The translations under genes were made by a program, and so were the position numbers. This document shows, piece by piece, positions 1 to 8,013 of a stretch of 64,000 bases of DNA; the stretch's first letter is position 1, and every line of letters begins with the position of its first letter. The DNA comes from Erythrobacter sp. AP23 (GTDB lineage: Bacteria; Pseudomonadota; Alphaproteobacteria; Sphingomonadales; Sphingomonadaceae), in contig NZ_LNBY01000015.1 in assembly GCF_001542855.1 (NCBI RefSeq), positions 310,001 to 374,000 of the forward strand, given 5' to 3'. The notes below the pieces were generated by a model. The model made no database searches. It saw nothing but the letters and a program-made list of their open reading frames with translations, and was not told the origin of the DNA.

Positions 1-2
1 TC

Positions 3-383
3 GACGATGGAATCTTACTGTTCAAATACTGGCTCACGACCGACCAGGCGCGGCAGGAAGAGCGTTTGCGCGAACGGCTCGATGATCCGCTCAAGCGCTG
101 GAAGCTTTCGCCGATCGATTTCGCTGCACGCGGCCAATACGATGCCTACACCGAAGCGCGCGAGACGATGCTGGCGGCGACGCATACCGAATGGGCGCCG
201 TGGACGCTGGTCGATTTCAACGATCAGAAACACGGGCGGCTCACACTGGTGCGCGATCTGCTCGACCGGCTGCCGGACACGCACGTCGCGCCGCCCGAAA
301 TCGAGTTTCCCGAACTGGGACGCGAACCCAAGGCCGAGCATTATTCGGTGCTCGGTCCGATTGCCGACTATCCGCTCGGCTAG
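3..383 (+). CDS. polyphosphate kinase 2 family protein, C-terminal part
   Basis: The open frame enters from the left edge, so only the last 126 residues are present; the first ATG in the window (66) is internal. Visible signatures are FKYWL at the start, RLDDPLKRWKLS, and TEWAPW, which form the C-terminal lobe of PPK2 kinases. The Walker A and lid regions lie outside the window. PPK2 enzymes phosphorylate nucleotides with polyphosphate in the cytoplasm; the nucleotide preference cannot be judged from this part. The stop codon overlaps the stop of the converging gene in the tetramer CTAG (380-383). Confidence 0.88.
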   Translation, partial: DDGILLFKYWLTTDQARQEERLRERLDDPLKRWKLSPIDFAARGQYDAYTEARETMLAATHTEWAPWTLVDFNDQKHGRLTLVRDLLDRLPDTHVAPPEIEFPELGREPKAEHYSVLGPIADYPLG

Positions 384-1234
384 CCGAGCGCCGCGCCGGC
401 TTTCACGACCTGGCGCCCGTCAGAGGCGAAGGCGCTTATCTCGATCTCCCCGTCCGTCCCGCGCAAAGCGAGGTTGAGCGTCTCGCCGGCAATGGCGGGG
501 CTCACCCCGCGGAAGGTGAAGGTACCGAGGCGGTTCTCGCCGAAATGCGCACCGGCAAGCTGCAACAGGAGGCTGGCCGTTAGCGGGCCATGAACGACCA
601 GCCCCCGATAGCGTTCGACCTCGCGCGCGAAGGGCGCATCATAATGGATCCGGTGGGTGTTGAAGGTCAGCGCCGAGTAACGGAACAGCAGCCGCTCGTC
701 GGGAATCAGCGAACGGTGGGCATCCCAGCTCGATGGGTCGAAGGTTTCGCCCGTCGGTTTGGGTGGCGAAATCGGTGCGTCGGGCGCGAGGCCTTCGAGA
801 TAGACGATGCTCTGCCGCTCGCTCACAGCGAGGGTTCCGTCGGCGTGGGTTTCATGATCGACGTCGACGAAGACCATCTCGCCGCGGCTGCCCGACTTGG
901 GCGTGATCGAAGCGACGCGGCTGGTCCGCTCGATCCGGGCGCCGATCGCGATCGGTGCGTGGAACTGCATCGCACTCGATGCCCACATGCGGCGTGGCAG
1001 CGGAACGGGTGGAAGGAAGCTGGACAGGTCGTCGTCGCGAACCGGGTGCCCATCGGGGGCGAGCTGGCCGGTGCGGGCCTCGGGTGTGCACAGGCACAGA
1101 TGGATGCCCTGCGGCATCGCGCTGTCGGCCGGCGCATCTCGGTCGAAGGTAGCGCACCATTGCGCGGCAAGGCGCGCGCCAAGCTCGTCCGCGCCGCGCT
1201 GTTCGCGCCCGATCCAGTCCGACCAATCCGCCAT
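380..1234 (-). CDS. MaoC-like / mesaconyl-C4-CoA hydratase-type dehydratase
   Basis: 284 residues. The C-terminal half carries the hot-dog hydratase pattern THRIHYD ... LVVHGPL, typical of the HTD2/mesaconyl-C4-CoA hydratase branch; the N-terminal half looks like the degenerate first hot-dog domain. The probable reaction is hydration or dehydration of an enoyl-CoA-type thioester. The start MADWSDW at 1234 was chosen because it overlaps the thiolase stop as ATGA and removes an Arg-rich, non-homologous extension reaching to 1285. It is last in a leftward catabolic operon with thiolase, CoA-transferase and acyl-CoA dehydrogenase, so it probably supplies the hydration step. The substrate is unknown. 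Confidence 0.8.
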   Translation of the reverse strand: MADWSDWIGREQRGADELGARLAAQWCATFDRDAPADSAMPQGIHLCLCTPEARTGQLAPDGHPVRDDDLSSFLPPVPLPRRMWASSAMQFHAPIAIGARIERTSRVASITPKSGSRGEMVFVDVDHETHADGTLAVSERQSIVYLEGLAPDAPISPPKPTGETFDPSSWDAHRSLIPDERLLFRYSALTFNTHRIHYDAPFAREVERYRGLVVHGPLTASLLLQLAGAHFGENRLGTFTFRGVSPAIAGETLNLALRGTDGEIEISAFASDGRQVVKAGAALG

Positions 1235-2466
1235 CAGGCGGCGCGCTCGAACACGGCGGCCATGCCCTGCCCGCCCCCGATGCACATGGTCTCGAGGCCA
1301 TAGCGGACCTCGCGGCGCTGCATCTCATGCGCCATGTCGGCAAGGATGCGGATGCCTGTTGCGCCGATCGGATGTCCGAGCGAAATGCCCGAGCCGTTGA
1401 CGTTGACCAGTTCGCGGCGGCTATCGTCCTCGGCAAAACCCCAGCCCTTGAGCACAGCGAGCGCCTGGGGGGCGAAGGCTTCGTTGAGTTCGATCAGGCC
1501 GATGTCGTCCCAGCCCATGCCGTTGCGCGCGAACAGGCGCTCGACTGCCGGGACCGGGCCGATGCCCATCCGGCTGGGATCGCAACCCGCCGCGCTCCAC
1601 GAATGGAACCAGAGGATCGGTTCGAGACCTAGTTCCTCGACCTTGTCTTCCGCCAAGACGAGACAGGCCGCCGCGGCGTCGTTCTGCTGGCTGGCATTGC
1701 CTGCCGTAACGATAGCGTCGGCGTCGCGCTTCAGGTCGATCGCGCGCAGCTTGCCGAGCGTTTCCATGCTGGCATCGGCGCGAAAGCCCTCATCCTTGTC
1801 GAACACCACCGGATCGCCACGCCGCTGGGGGATTTCGACCGGGACGAGCTGTTCGTCGAATTTGCCCTCATCCCAGGCGCGCGCAGCATTCTGGTGGCTG
1901 CGCACCGCGAAGGCGTCGGCTTCCTCGCGCGAAATGTCGTAATCCTTGGCGAGGTTTTCGGCCGTCTCGATCATGCCGGTGATGACGCCATAGCGCTCGA
2001 TCGGCTGGCTCATCAGGCGGCCGCGTGTCAGCCGGTCCCATAGGACCATATCGCCCATGCGCGCACCGTTGCGGGCCTTGGTCGTATAATGCTCGACATT
2101 CGACATGCTCTCGACACCGCCTGCAAGCACGCAGTCGGCCACGCCGGTCTGGACCATCATCGCTGCCGTCGCGACGGCCTGCAGGCCCGAACCGCAGCGC
2201 CGGTCGAGCTGGAAGCCGGGCACTTCCTCGGGATAGCCCGCGGCAAGCCAGCTCCAGTGTCCGATCGCGGGCGCCTCGCCGCTGCCATAGCCCTGGCTGA
2301 AAACGACGTCGTCGACGCGCGTGGGGTCGATGCCGCTGCGTTCGACCAGCGCCTTGATGATGATGGCGCCAAGCTGTCCCGCTTCCAGCGGCGCGAGGCT
2401 GCCGAGGAAGCGTCCGACGGGGGTTCTGAGGGGCTTGCAGATGGCTACGCGGCGGGGTGACGTCAT
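1234..2466 (-). CDS. thiolase (acetyl-CoA C-acyltransferase family)
   Basis: 410 residues, the normal length for thiolases. The nucleophilic cysteine is Cys91 in DRRCGSG; the other active-site blocks are NEAFAPQ, the GHPIGATG histidine loop near residue 365, and the C-terminal CIGGGQG cysteine near 395. The enzyme cleaves 3-ketoacyl-CoA with CoA or condenses acyl-CoAs in the cytoplasm. It begins 3 bases after the stop of the CoA-transferase gene and overlaps the hydratase gene by 4 bases, so the three are co-transcribed. The neighbours favour a degradative role. Chain-length preference cannot be read from the sequence. Confidence 0.93.
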   Translation of the reverse strand: MTSPRRVAICKPLRTPVGRFLGSLAPLEAGQLGAIIIKALVERSGIDPTRVDDVVFSQGYGSGEAPAIGHWSWLAAGYPEEVPGFQLDRRCGSGLQAVATAAMMVQTGVADCVLAGGVESMSNVEHYTTKARNGARMGDMVLWDRLTRGRLMSQPIERYGVITGMIETAENLAKDYDISREEADAFAVRSHQNAARAWDEGKFDEQLVPVEIPQRRGDPVVFDKDEGFRADASMETLGKLRAIDLKRDADAIVTAGNASQQNDAAAACLVLAEDKVEELGLEPILWFHSWSAAGCDPSRMGIGPVPAVERLFARNGMGWDDIGLIELNEAFAPQALAVLKGWGFAEDDSRRELVNVNGSGISLGHPIGATGIRILADMAHEMQRREVRYGLETMCIGGGQGMAAVFERAA

Positions 2467-2469
2467 GGA

Positions 2470-3708
2470 TCAGTCCTTATCGGAGAGGCGGGCGATGCCG
2501 CGATCGACGAGCGCGTGAATAGCTCCCGATGCCAGCCCGAGACGCTCGGCGAGCACCTCTTCGGTGTGCTGGCCGAGATAGGGTGCTGGCGCGGGATCGC
2601 CCGCATCGCGGGTCGGGATGTTGGCGAAGCTGCGCGTCGCCGGGTATGCGAATTCGCTCGGATTTGCAGGCGAGGGGCCGAACAGCGGGTTGTCTGCAAC
2701 CAGCTGCGCGTCATTGGCCGCTTCATACATGGTGCGATAGCGCTCGAAGGTCGTGCCTTCTTCGGCAAGACGCGCGGAGAGATCGGCCCAATCCAGCTTG
2801 TCCGCGCGCGCCTGGAAAAGGTCGAACAGGCGGCGGCGATTTTCGAAGCGCGGTCGGTCGCCTTCTGCGAAGCGCACGCCGAGTTCGCTTTCCAGTGCAC
2901 TGATTTCGTCCGCCAGATCGAAGGCAGCGACCAGCCCGTTCCACTGCTTCGCGGTCAGCGCGGCAACCATGAACCGCACGCCGTTGCGGCTGCGGAAATC
3001 ACGCCCGAAGGCACCCCAGATGGCATTGCCCAGCCGCTCGCGGTCCGCCCCGCGATAAAGCATTTCGGCCATCGCGCCGCTGTTGGCCATGGTGCCTATG
3101 GCAACGTCGCCCAGCGGCACGCGGATCTCGCTGCCTTCGCCGCTGACATCGCGGTGGCGCAGCCCCGCCAGCATCGCAAAGGCGCAATAGGCGCCGGTGA
3201 TGAAATCCCACGCGGGCAATACCTGGTTGACCGGCGGCGCGGTTTCCAGGTCCCATTCCTCAGGCCCGCACATCAGCGGGTATCCGCTGGCGGCATTGAC
3301 GGTGAAGTCCATCGCCTGCCTGCCGTCGTGCCAGCCCATGATCCGCACGCTGACCAGATCGGGTGCGCCGTCGGGCTGCTGCGCCGCAATGACGTCATGC
3401 GACAGGAAGCTCTTTTCCGGCAAATTGGTGATGAGGTTGCCGGTCCGGGCGGACAGCTCGACAAGAAGTTCGCGGCCCTCGCCGCTACGCAGGTCGAGCG
3501 CGACCGATTTCTTCGCCCGGTTGAGATTCTCCCAACTCAGCGAGCGGCCCTCCTTGGTGAGCATGTAGCGATCATAATCGAGCCCGCCCGCCTTGTGATC
3601 CACCCGGATCACCTCCGCGCCCATCTGCGCGCAATAGAGGCCTGCCGTGGGCGAGGCGACGAAGCTCGAGGCTTCGATGATCGAGAGGTCCGAAAGGAGG
3701 TTATACAT
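2470..3708 (-). CDS. family III CoA-transferase (CaiB/BaiF type)
   Basis: 412 residues. The order of blocks matches family III formyl-CoA/carnitine-type transferases: an N-terminal EASSFVASP stretch, GAEVIRVD near residue 30, NLNRAKKSVALDL near 62, and Asp168 in PAWDFITGAYC, at the position of the catalytic aspartate. These enzymes move CoA between carboxylic acids. The product would feed the thiolase and hydratase downstream. Oddly, the sequence directly before the ATG belongs to a dispersed palindromic repeat and shows no Shine-Dalgarno motif. The start is still favoured because the protein's conserved N-terminus begins there. Confidence 0.88.
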   Translation of the reverse strand: MYNLLSDLSIIEASSFVASPTAGLYCAQMGAEVIRVDHKAGGLDYDRYMLTKEGRSLSWENLNRAKKSVALDLRSGEGRELLVELSARTGNLITNLPEKSFLSHDVIAAQQPDGAPDLVSVRIMGWHDGRQAMDFTVNAASGYPLMCGPEEWDLETAPPVNQVLPAWDFITGAYCAFAMLAGLRHRDVSGEGSEIRVPLGDVAIGTMANSGAMAEMLYRGADRERLGNAIWGAFGRDFRSRNGVRFMVAALTAKQWNGLVAAFDLADEISALESELGVRFAEGDRPRFENRRRLFDLFQARADKLDWADLSARLAEEGTTFERYRTMYEAANDAQLVADNPLFGPSPANPSEFAYPATRSFANIPTRDAGDPAPAPYLGQHTEEVLAERLGLASGAIHALVDRGIARLSDKD

Positions 3709-3869
3709 TTTTGTTGGGTGCGCTGCCCACGTCCGTCGTCAGCTTGCGGCTGTTCCATCCCGCTCCCCCTCCCGGCCCCCCACGGCACGGTATTTTATGG
3801 GTGGCCGGGAGGGGGAGCGGGATGGAACAGCAAGGGCCGGACGGAGGTCCGGCACGCACGCAAAAAAGA
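3709..3869. repeat. palindromic intergenic element, copy A
   Basis: The core is a pair of 32-base inverted arms (from about 3751 and ending about 3831) that differ at one position, around a 17-base loop. The arms contain CCCTCCCGGCC and its complement. Flanks share blocks with copies B and C: the left end TTGTTGGGTGCGC, then CTTGCGGCTG, and the right end ACGCACGCAA. It lies between the CoA-transferase start and the acyl-CoA dehydrogenase stop, both leftward, and abuts the CoA-transferase ATG. It has the same orientation as copy B. Confidence 0.85.
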
Positions 3870-3897
3870 CTCGTCACGGGGCTCATCCTACGTCTCG

Positions 3898-5082
3898 TCA
3901 CACACCCGCCGCATATTCGCGCAGCATGTGCTTGGCGATCTGGAGCTGGAGGATCTGCGTCGTACCCTCGTAGATGCGGTATATGCGCGCGTCGCGGAAG
4001 AAGCGTTCGGCGTCGTATTCGGCGAGGTAGCCCGCGCCGCCGTAGATCTGCACCACGCGGTCGACCACGCGGCCGCACATTTCGGAGGCGAAGACCTTGA
4101 AGGCGGCGGCATGCTTGACCGTGTTCTCACCCCGGTCGACACGCGCGGTGACATCGGCCATCATCGCCTCGGCGGCGTAGATTTCGGTCCAGCTGTCGGC
4201 CAGCATCTGCTGGATCAGCTGGAAATTGGCGATCGGTTCGCCGAAGGCCTGCCGCTCATTGGCGTACTTGACTGCGGAATCGAGCGCGCGGCGAGCATAG
4301 CCCGTGCTCGCTGCGCCGACCGATATGCGGCCATTGTCGAGGCTCATCATGGCGAAACGGAAACCCTTGCCGGTCTCGCCGCCCAGCAGCGCTTCGCCCG
4401 GCACATGCACGTCGTCGAGCATGATGTCCGAGATATGGCTGCCTGCCTGGCCCATCTTCTCGTCGGGGCTGCCGGTCGACACGCCGGGCATGTCCATCGG
4501 CACGATGAAGGCCGAAACATGCGCGTTCTTGGGCAGCGCGTCCTTTTCGGTGCGCGCCATGATCAGGCCGACATCGGCATGTGGGGCGTTGGTAATGTAA
4601 CGCTTGGTCCCGTTGAGGATCCAGCCATTGCCGTCGGGATCGGGCTTGGCGGTGGTCGCCATGGCGGCGCTGTCGCTGCCCGAACCGGGCTCGGTCAGGC
4701 CGAAACAGGCGATCGCGCCCTCGGCGATCCGGGGCCACCATTCGGCCTTCTGCGCCTCGGTCCCGCCGTTCTTGATCGCCGAGTTGAACATGCCGACATT
4801 GATCGAGAAGATCGAGCGATAGGCGGGCGCGGCATAGGCCATCGTCTTCACGACCTTGGCATATTGCGTCGTGTTCAGCCCCGCGCCGCCGAAATCCTCC
4901 GGAACGGTCAGGCCGAACAGCCCCATCTCCTTCATCTCCGCGACAATCTCGTCGGGAATCTTGTCGTTGGCGATGACGTCCTTTTCCGCCGGAATCAGCC
5001 GTTCGCGAACATAGCGTTCGAGCTGCTGGAGGAACTGATCGAAGGTTTCGGCATCCATTCCGGGATTTGCGGCGTCACTCAT
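3898..5082 (-). CDS. acyl-CoA dehydrogenase
   Basis: 394 residues, with the standard acyl-CoA dehydrogenase layout: helical N-terminal domain, a beta domain with ACFGLTEPGSGSD near residue 120, and a C-terminal helical domain with IYGGAGY and YEGTTQIL. The glutamate in YEGT (about 372) is at the usual catalytic-base position. This FAD enzyme oxidises acyl-CoA to 2-enoyl-CoA and passes electrons to electron-transfer flavoprotein. It precedes the CoA-transferase, thiolase and hydratase genes. Its start overlaps the end of the upstream lipoprotein gene by 8 bases. The acyl chain it uses is not evident. Confidence 0.92.
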   Translation of the reverse strand: MSDAANPGMDAETFDQFLQQLERYVRERLIPAEKDVIANDKIPDEIVAEMKEMGLFGLTVPEDFGGAGLNTTQYAKVVKTMAYAAPAYRSIFSINVGMFNSAIKNGGTEAQKAEWWPRIAEGAIACFGLTEPGSGSDSAAMATTAKPDPDGNGWILNGTKRYITNAPHADVGLIMARTEKDALPKNAHVSAFIVPMDMPGVSTGSPDEKMGQAGSHISDIMLDDVHVPGEALLGGETGKGFRFAMMSLDNGRISVGAASTGYARRALDSAVKYANERQAFGEPIANFQLIQQMLADSWTEIYAAEAMMADVTARVDRGENTVKHAAAFKVFASEMCGRVVDRVVQIYGGAGYLAEYDAERFFRDARIYRIYEGTTQILQLQIAKHMLREYAAGV

Positions 5083-5350
5083 CGGGAAACTCCATTCGAG
5101 CCGGCCCGCCCGATTCGCGCGGCGCCGGGAGGGTTTGCCCGGTGTCTGCGCCGGGCTCGCCCGCGCCGTCGTCGCCTTCGGGTGGCAAGACGTCTTCGGG
5201 CAGGCGACGCTGCTCGATTATTTCGGCGGCATCGTCGAGCGCGTCGGCCTCGCTTTGCGAAACCGCCTCGACCGGCTCCTCCCCCTCCTCGTATCCGGAG
5301 CAGGCGGAAAGCGCGGCAAGCGCGGCGAGCGGGGGCGCGAGTCGTAACAT
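5075..5350 (-). CDS. small acidic lipoprotein, unknown function
   Basis: 91 residues. The N-terminus MLRLAPPLAALAALSACSG is a signal peptide with lipobox LSAC, so the mature protein should be lipid-anchored at the cysteine. The rest is rich in Glu, Asp, Ala and Pro with no recognised domain, probably disordered. The start at 5350 fits the signal peptide; a longer frame upstream has no such feature. The stop overlaps the start of the acyl-CoA dehydrogenase by 8 bases, which suggests co-translation although no shared function is apparent. Confidence 0.7.
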   Translation of the reverse strand: MLRLAPPLAALAALSACSGYEEGEEPVEAVSQSEADALDDAAEIIEQRRLPEDVLPPEGDDGAGEPGADTGQTLPAPRESGGPARMEFPDE

Positions 5351-5421
5351 GGGGCGGAGGCTAGGCGCTCGCGCGCGAAGCGCAAAGGACGCTACGGCGC
5401 GGCTGCCCGCACGTCGGCCGA

Positions 5422-5718
5422 TCAGTTGCCGATATCTTCGGCCATCGCATCCATCGCGGCAGCGGCCGTGTCGGCGGCATTGTCGCCAGCTTCCTGGATC
5501 TGCGCCTCTTCGCTCGGGGACATGCCTTCGGGTTCGGGGGCCGTTTCTTCGATCGTGGCCGCCGGATCCTCGACCGGCTCGGCATCGATGTCGGCCAGCG
5601 CTTCGTCCGCCGCGATTTCGACAGTGTCGGCTTCGGCTTCGGTCGAAGCATCCTCGGTGCTGCCGCAGGCGGCAAGCGCGATGGTGGCGGCGGCGGTCAG
5701 GGCGATACGGAATTTCAT
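5422..5718 (-). CDS. small acidic lipoprotein, unknown function
   Basis: 98 residues. MKFRIALTAAATIALAACGS is a clear lipoprotein signal with lipobox LAAC. The mature part is almost entirely Ala, Glu, Asp, Thr and Pro, low in complexity and strongly acidic. No family is recognised. It resembles the neighbouring lipoprotein at 5075-5350 in size and composition, so the two may be related, but the similarity is compositional only. It diverges from recQ, with about 120 bases between them holding both promoters. The GAGAGAGAC-like purine run upstream can act as ribosome binding site. Confidence 0.72.
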   Translation of the reverse strand: MKFRIALTAAATIALAACGSTEDASTEAEADTVEIAADEALADIDAEPVEDPAATIEETAPEPEGMSPSEEAQIQEAGDNAADTAAAAMDAMAEDIGN

Positions 5719-5838
5719 GGCGTCTCTCTCCGGATTGGACGTGTTGCCGGCGGATAAAGCGCAAGCGGAGTGCGCTGGGCAAGGGGAAAATCGCATACCG
5801 CCGGTTGCGCCTGCGCGCGTGTCTGGCATCAGGCCGGG

Positions 5839-7608
5839 ATGAGCGGAAACGCAGGCGCACTCCAGGCCCTAAAGGACACATTCGGTTTCGACGCCTTTCG
5901 CGGGCGGCAGGGAGAGGTCGTTGCGCGCGTGCTCAATCGGCAATCGACGCTGGCCGTCATGCCGACCGGCGCGGGCAAGTCGCTCACCTATCAGCTCCCC
6001 GCGGTGATGATGGAAGGCACCTGCGTGGTCATCAGTCCGCTGATCGCGCTGATGCACGACCAGCTGCGCAGCGCGCGCGCCAACGGTATCCGCGCGGCCA
6101 CGCTGACCAGCGCCGATGCCGACTGGCGCGAGACGCAGGAGGCTTTCCGCGCGGGCGAGCTCGATCTGCTCTATGTCGCGCCCGAGCGTGCAAGCCAGCC
6201 AGCTTTCCGCGAGTTCCTGAGCGCCGCACCCCTGTGCCTGTTCGCGATCGACGAGGCGCATTGCGTGTCCGAATGGGGGCACGATTTCCGCCCCGACTAC
6301 CGGCTGCTGCGCGGGGTGATGGATGGTTTTCCGCAGGTCCCGCGCCTCGCTCTGACCGCGACCGCCGACCAGCAGACGCGCGCCGATGTGATGGCGCAGC
6401 TCGGTATTGCCGAAGATGGACTCGTTCTCGCCGGGTTCGATCGGCCCAATATCCGCTACGCCATCCGCCACCGCGACAATCCGGTGCGCCAGCTGACCAA
6501 TTTGATGGCGAGCGAGGCGGGGCCGGGAATCGTCTATGCTCAGACGAGGCGCAAGGTGGAGGATCTGGCCGAGAAGCTCGCCCCCGCGACCGGAAGGCCG
6601 GTGCTGCCTTATCACGCGGGGCTGGATTCCAAGGTTCGCGCAGCCAATCAGGCCGCCTTCGTTGCCAGCGAGGACATGGTGATCGTCGCCACGGTCGCCT
6701 TCGGCATGGGGATCGACAAGCCCGACGTGCGGTTCGTCGCGCATGTCGGCGTGCCGAAGTCGATCGAGGCCTATTATCAGGAAACCGGCCGCGCGGGGCG
6801 CGACGGCGATCCGAGCCAGGCGGTCATGTTCTGGGGCGCGGGCGATTTCGCGACCGCGCGCCAGCGGCTCGCCGAAGTCGAGGAGGCGCGGCGCAATGCC
6901 GAGCGCGCGCGGCTCGATGCGCTCGCCGGGCTGGTAGAGACTGCCGAATGCCGCCGCGCGGTGCTGCTGCGGCATTTCGGCGAGGATCCGCCCAGAACCT
7001 GCGGCAATTGCGACAATTGTCTCGAACAACCCGGGGTCACCGACGTCACCGAACTGGCGCGCAAGCTCTTGTCGGCGGTCTACCGCACCGGGCAGAGCTT
7101 CGGCATGGGGCACTTGCAGAAGGTCCTGACCGGCAACGAGGACGAGCGCGTGCGTCAACGCGGGCACGACCGGCTGAGCGTGTTCGGCATCGTCGGGGGC
7201 GAGGAGGCGCGCCTGCTCCAGCCGCTGTCGCGGGCCTTGCAGGCGCGCGGCGACCTTGTCGCGACCGAGCATGGCGGGCTGGCGCTGGGCGGATCGGCGC
7301 GCGCAATCCTCAAGGGGGAGAGCGCGGTCGAGATCGTCGTCCCACCCAGGCGACAACGCAAGCGCCGCGGCGATGCAACGCCCAATCCGGTGGGCGACCC
7401 GCTTTTCGAGGCGCTGCGCGCCTTGCGCAAGGAACTGGCCGAGGAGGCGCAGGTGCCGCCCTATGTGATCTTCCACGATTCCACTCTGCGCGAAATGGCA
7501 GCAGCGCGGCCTGCAACGACCGCACAATTGGCTCAACTGCCGGGCATCGGCGCGAAGAAGCTGGAAGCCTATGGAGAGCGTTTCCTGCGCACGATCGCCC
7601 AACATTGA
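5839..7608 (+). CDS. recQ: ATP-dependent DNA helicase RecQ
   Basis: 589 residues. Superfamily 2 helicase with Walker A MPTGAGKSL near residue 38, the DEAH box in AIDEAHC near 137, the QETGRAGRDG motif VI, then the RecQ-C-terminal zinc site with four cysteines in AECRR and CGNCDNC, and a C-terminal HRDC-like domain ending in LPGIGAKK. RecQ unwinds 3'-tailed and forked DNA in recombination and fork repair. The start MSGNAGAL was chosen because helicase homology begins just after it; an upstream ATG at 5770 adds a non-homologous stretch. Confidence 0.96.
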   Translation: MSGNAGALQALKDTFGFDAFRGRQGEVVARVLNRQSTLAVMPTGAGKSLTYQLPAVMMEGTCVVISPLIALMHDQLRSARANGIRAATLTSADADWRETQEAFRAGELDLLYVAPERASQPAFREFLSAAPLCLFAIDEAHCVSEWGHDFRPDYRLLRGVMDGFPQVPRLALTATADQQTRADVMAQLGIAEDGLVLAGFDRPNIRYAIRHRDNPVRQLTNLMASEAGPGIVYAQTRRKVEDLAEKLAPATGRPVLPYHAGLDSKVRAANQAAFVASEDMVIVATVAFGMGIDKPDVRFVAHVGVPKSIEAYYQETGRAGRDGDPSQAVMFWGAGDFATARQRLAEVEEARRNAERARLDALAGLVETAECRRAVLLRHFGEDPPRTCGNCDNCLEQPGVTDVTELARKLLSAVYRTGQSFGMGHLQKVLTGNEDERVRQRGHDRLSVFGIVGGEEARLLQPLSRALQARGDLVATEHGGLALGGSARAILKGESAVEIVVPPRRQRKRRGDATPNPVGDPLFEALRALRKELAEEAQVPPYVIFHDSTLREMAAARPATTAQLAQLPGIGAKKLEAYGERFLRTIAQH

Positions 7609-7700
7609 CCGCCGACCGACCGTGGGACTATTTCGAAGGCGAAGAGGCGGTGTCGCGCCCCGGCGTCCTCGCCGTGGTCGCCTCATGAAGGAGAGCTGAG

Positions 7701-7958
7701 GTGAAAGACGAGAGACCTTGGTTCGCCCCGAAGCGCTATGGCTATGGAGCGGGCCTGCCGATCGCCTGGCAGGGATGGGCCGTTCTCGCAGTATACATCA
7801 TTGTGATGATCGCACCGGCACCGCTGATCGAACGGGATCCGATCATCGGCCTCGCCATCGTCGCTCCCATCTGGCTGGTCGCAACCATATTGGTGATATT
7901 CATCGCGAAACGTAAGACACGCGGCGGATGGCGCTTCCGCGATGGCGAAGAGGAGTAA
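7701..7958 (+). CDS. small two-helix membrane protein
   Basis: 85 residues from a GTG start with a good ribosome binding site (GGAGAG) upstream. Two hydrophobic segments, about 24-40 and 46-68, are separated by a short charged loop, and the C-terminus is basic then acidic. No family is recognised. It lies 92 bases downstream of recQ on the same strand and may be read from the same transcript. Confidence 0.65.
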   Translation: MKDERPWFAPKRYGYGAGLPIAWQGWAVLAVYIIVMIAPAPLIERDPIIGLAIVAPIWLVATILVIFIAKRKTRGGWRFRDGEEE

Positions 7959-8013
7959 GCTGTATTTGCGAGGGATTAGGGCGTTGTTAACCATAAGCGC
8001 CTAGGCAAGCAGC

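Noticed and set aside
2515-5364. 949-residue frame on the plus strand
   Set aside because: It runs antisense through the CoA-transferase, palindromic element A and acyl-CoA dehydrogenase; the protein is His/Arg-rich without domains, a shadow caused by high third-position GC.
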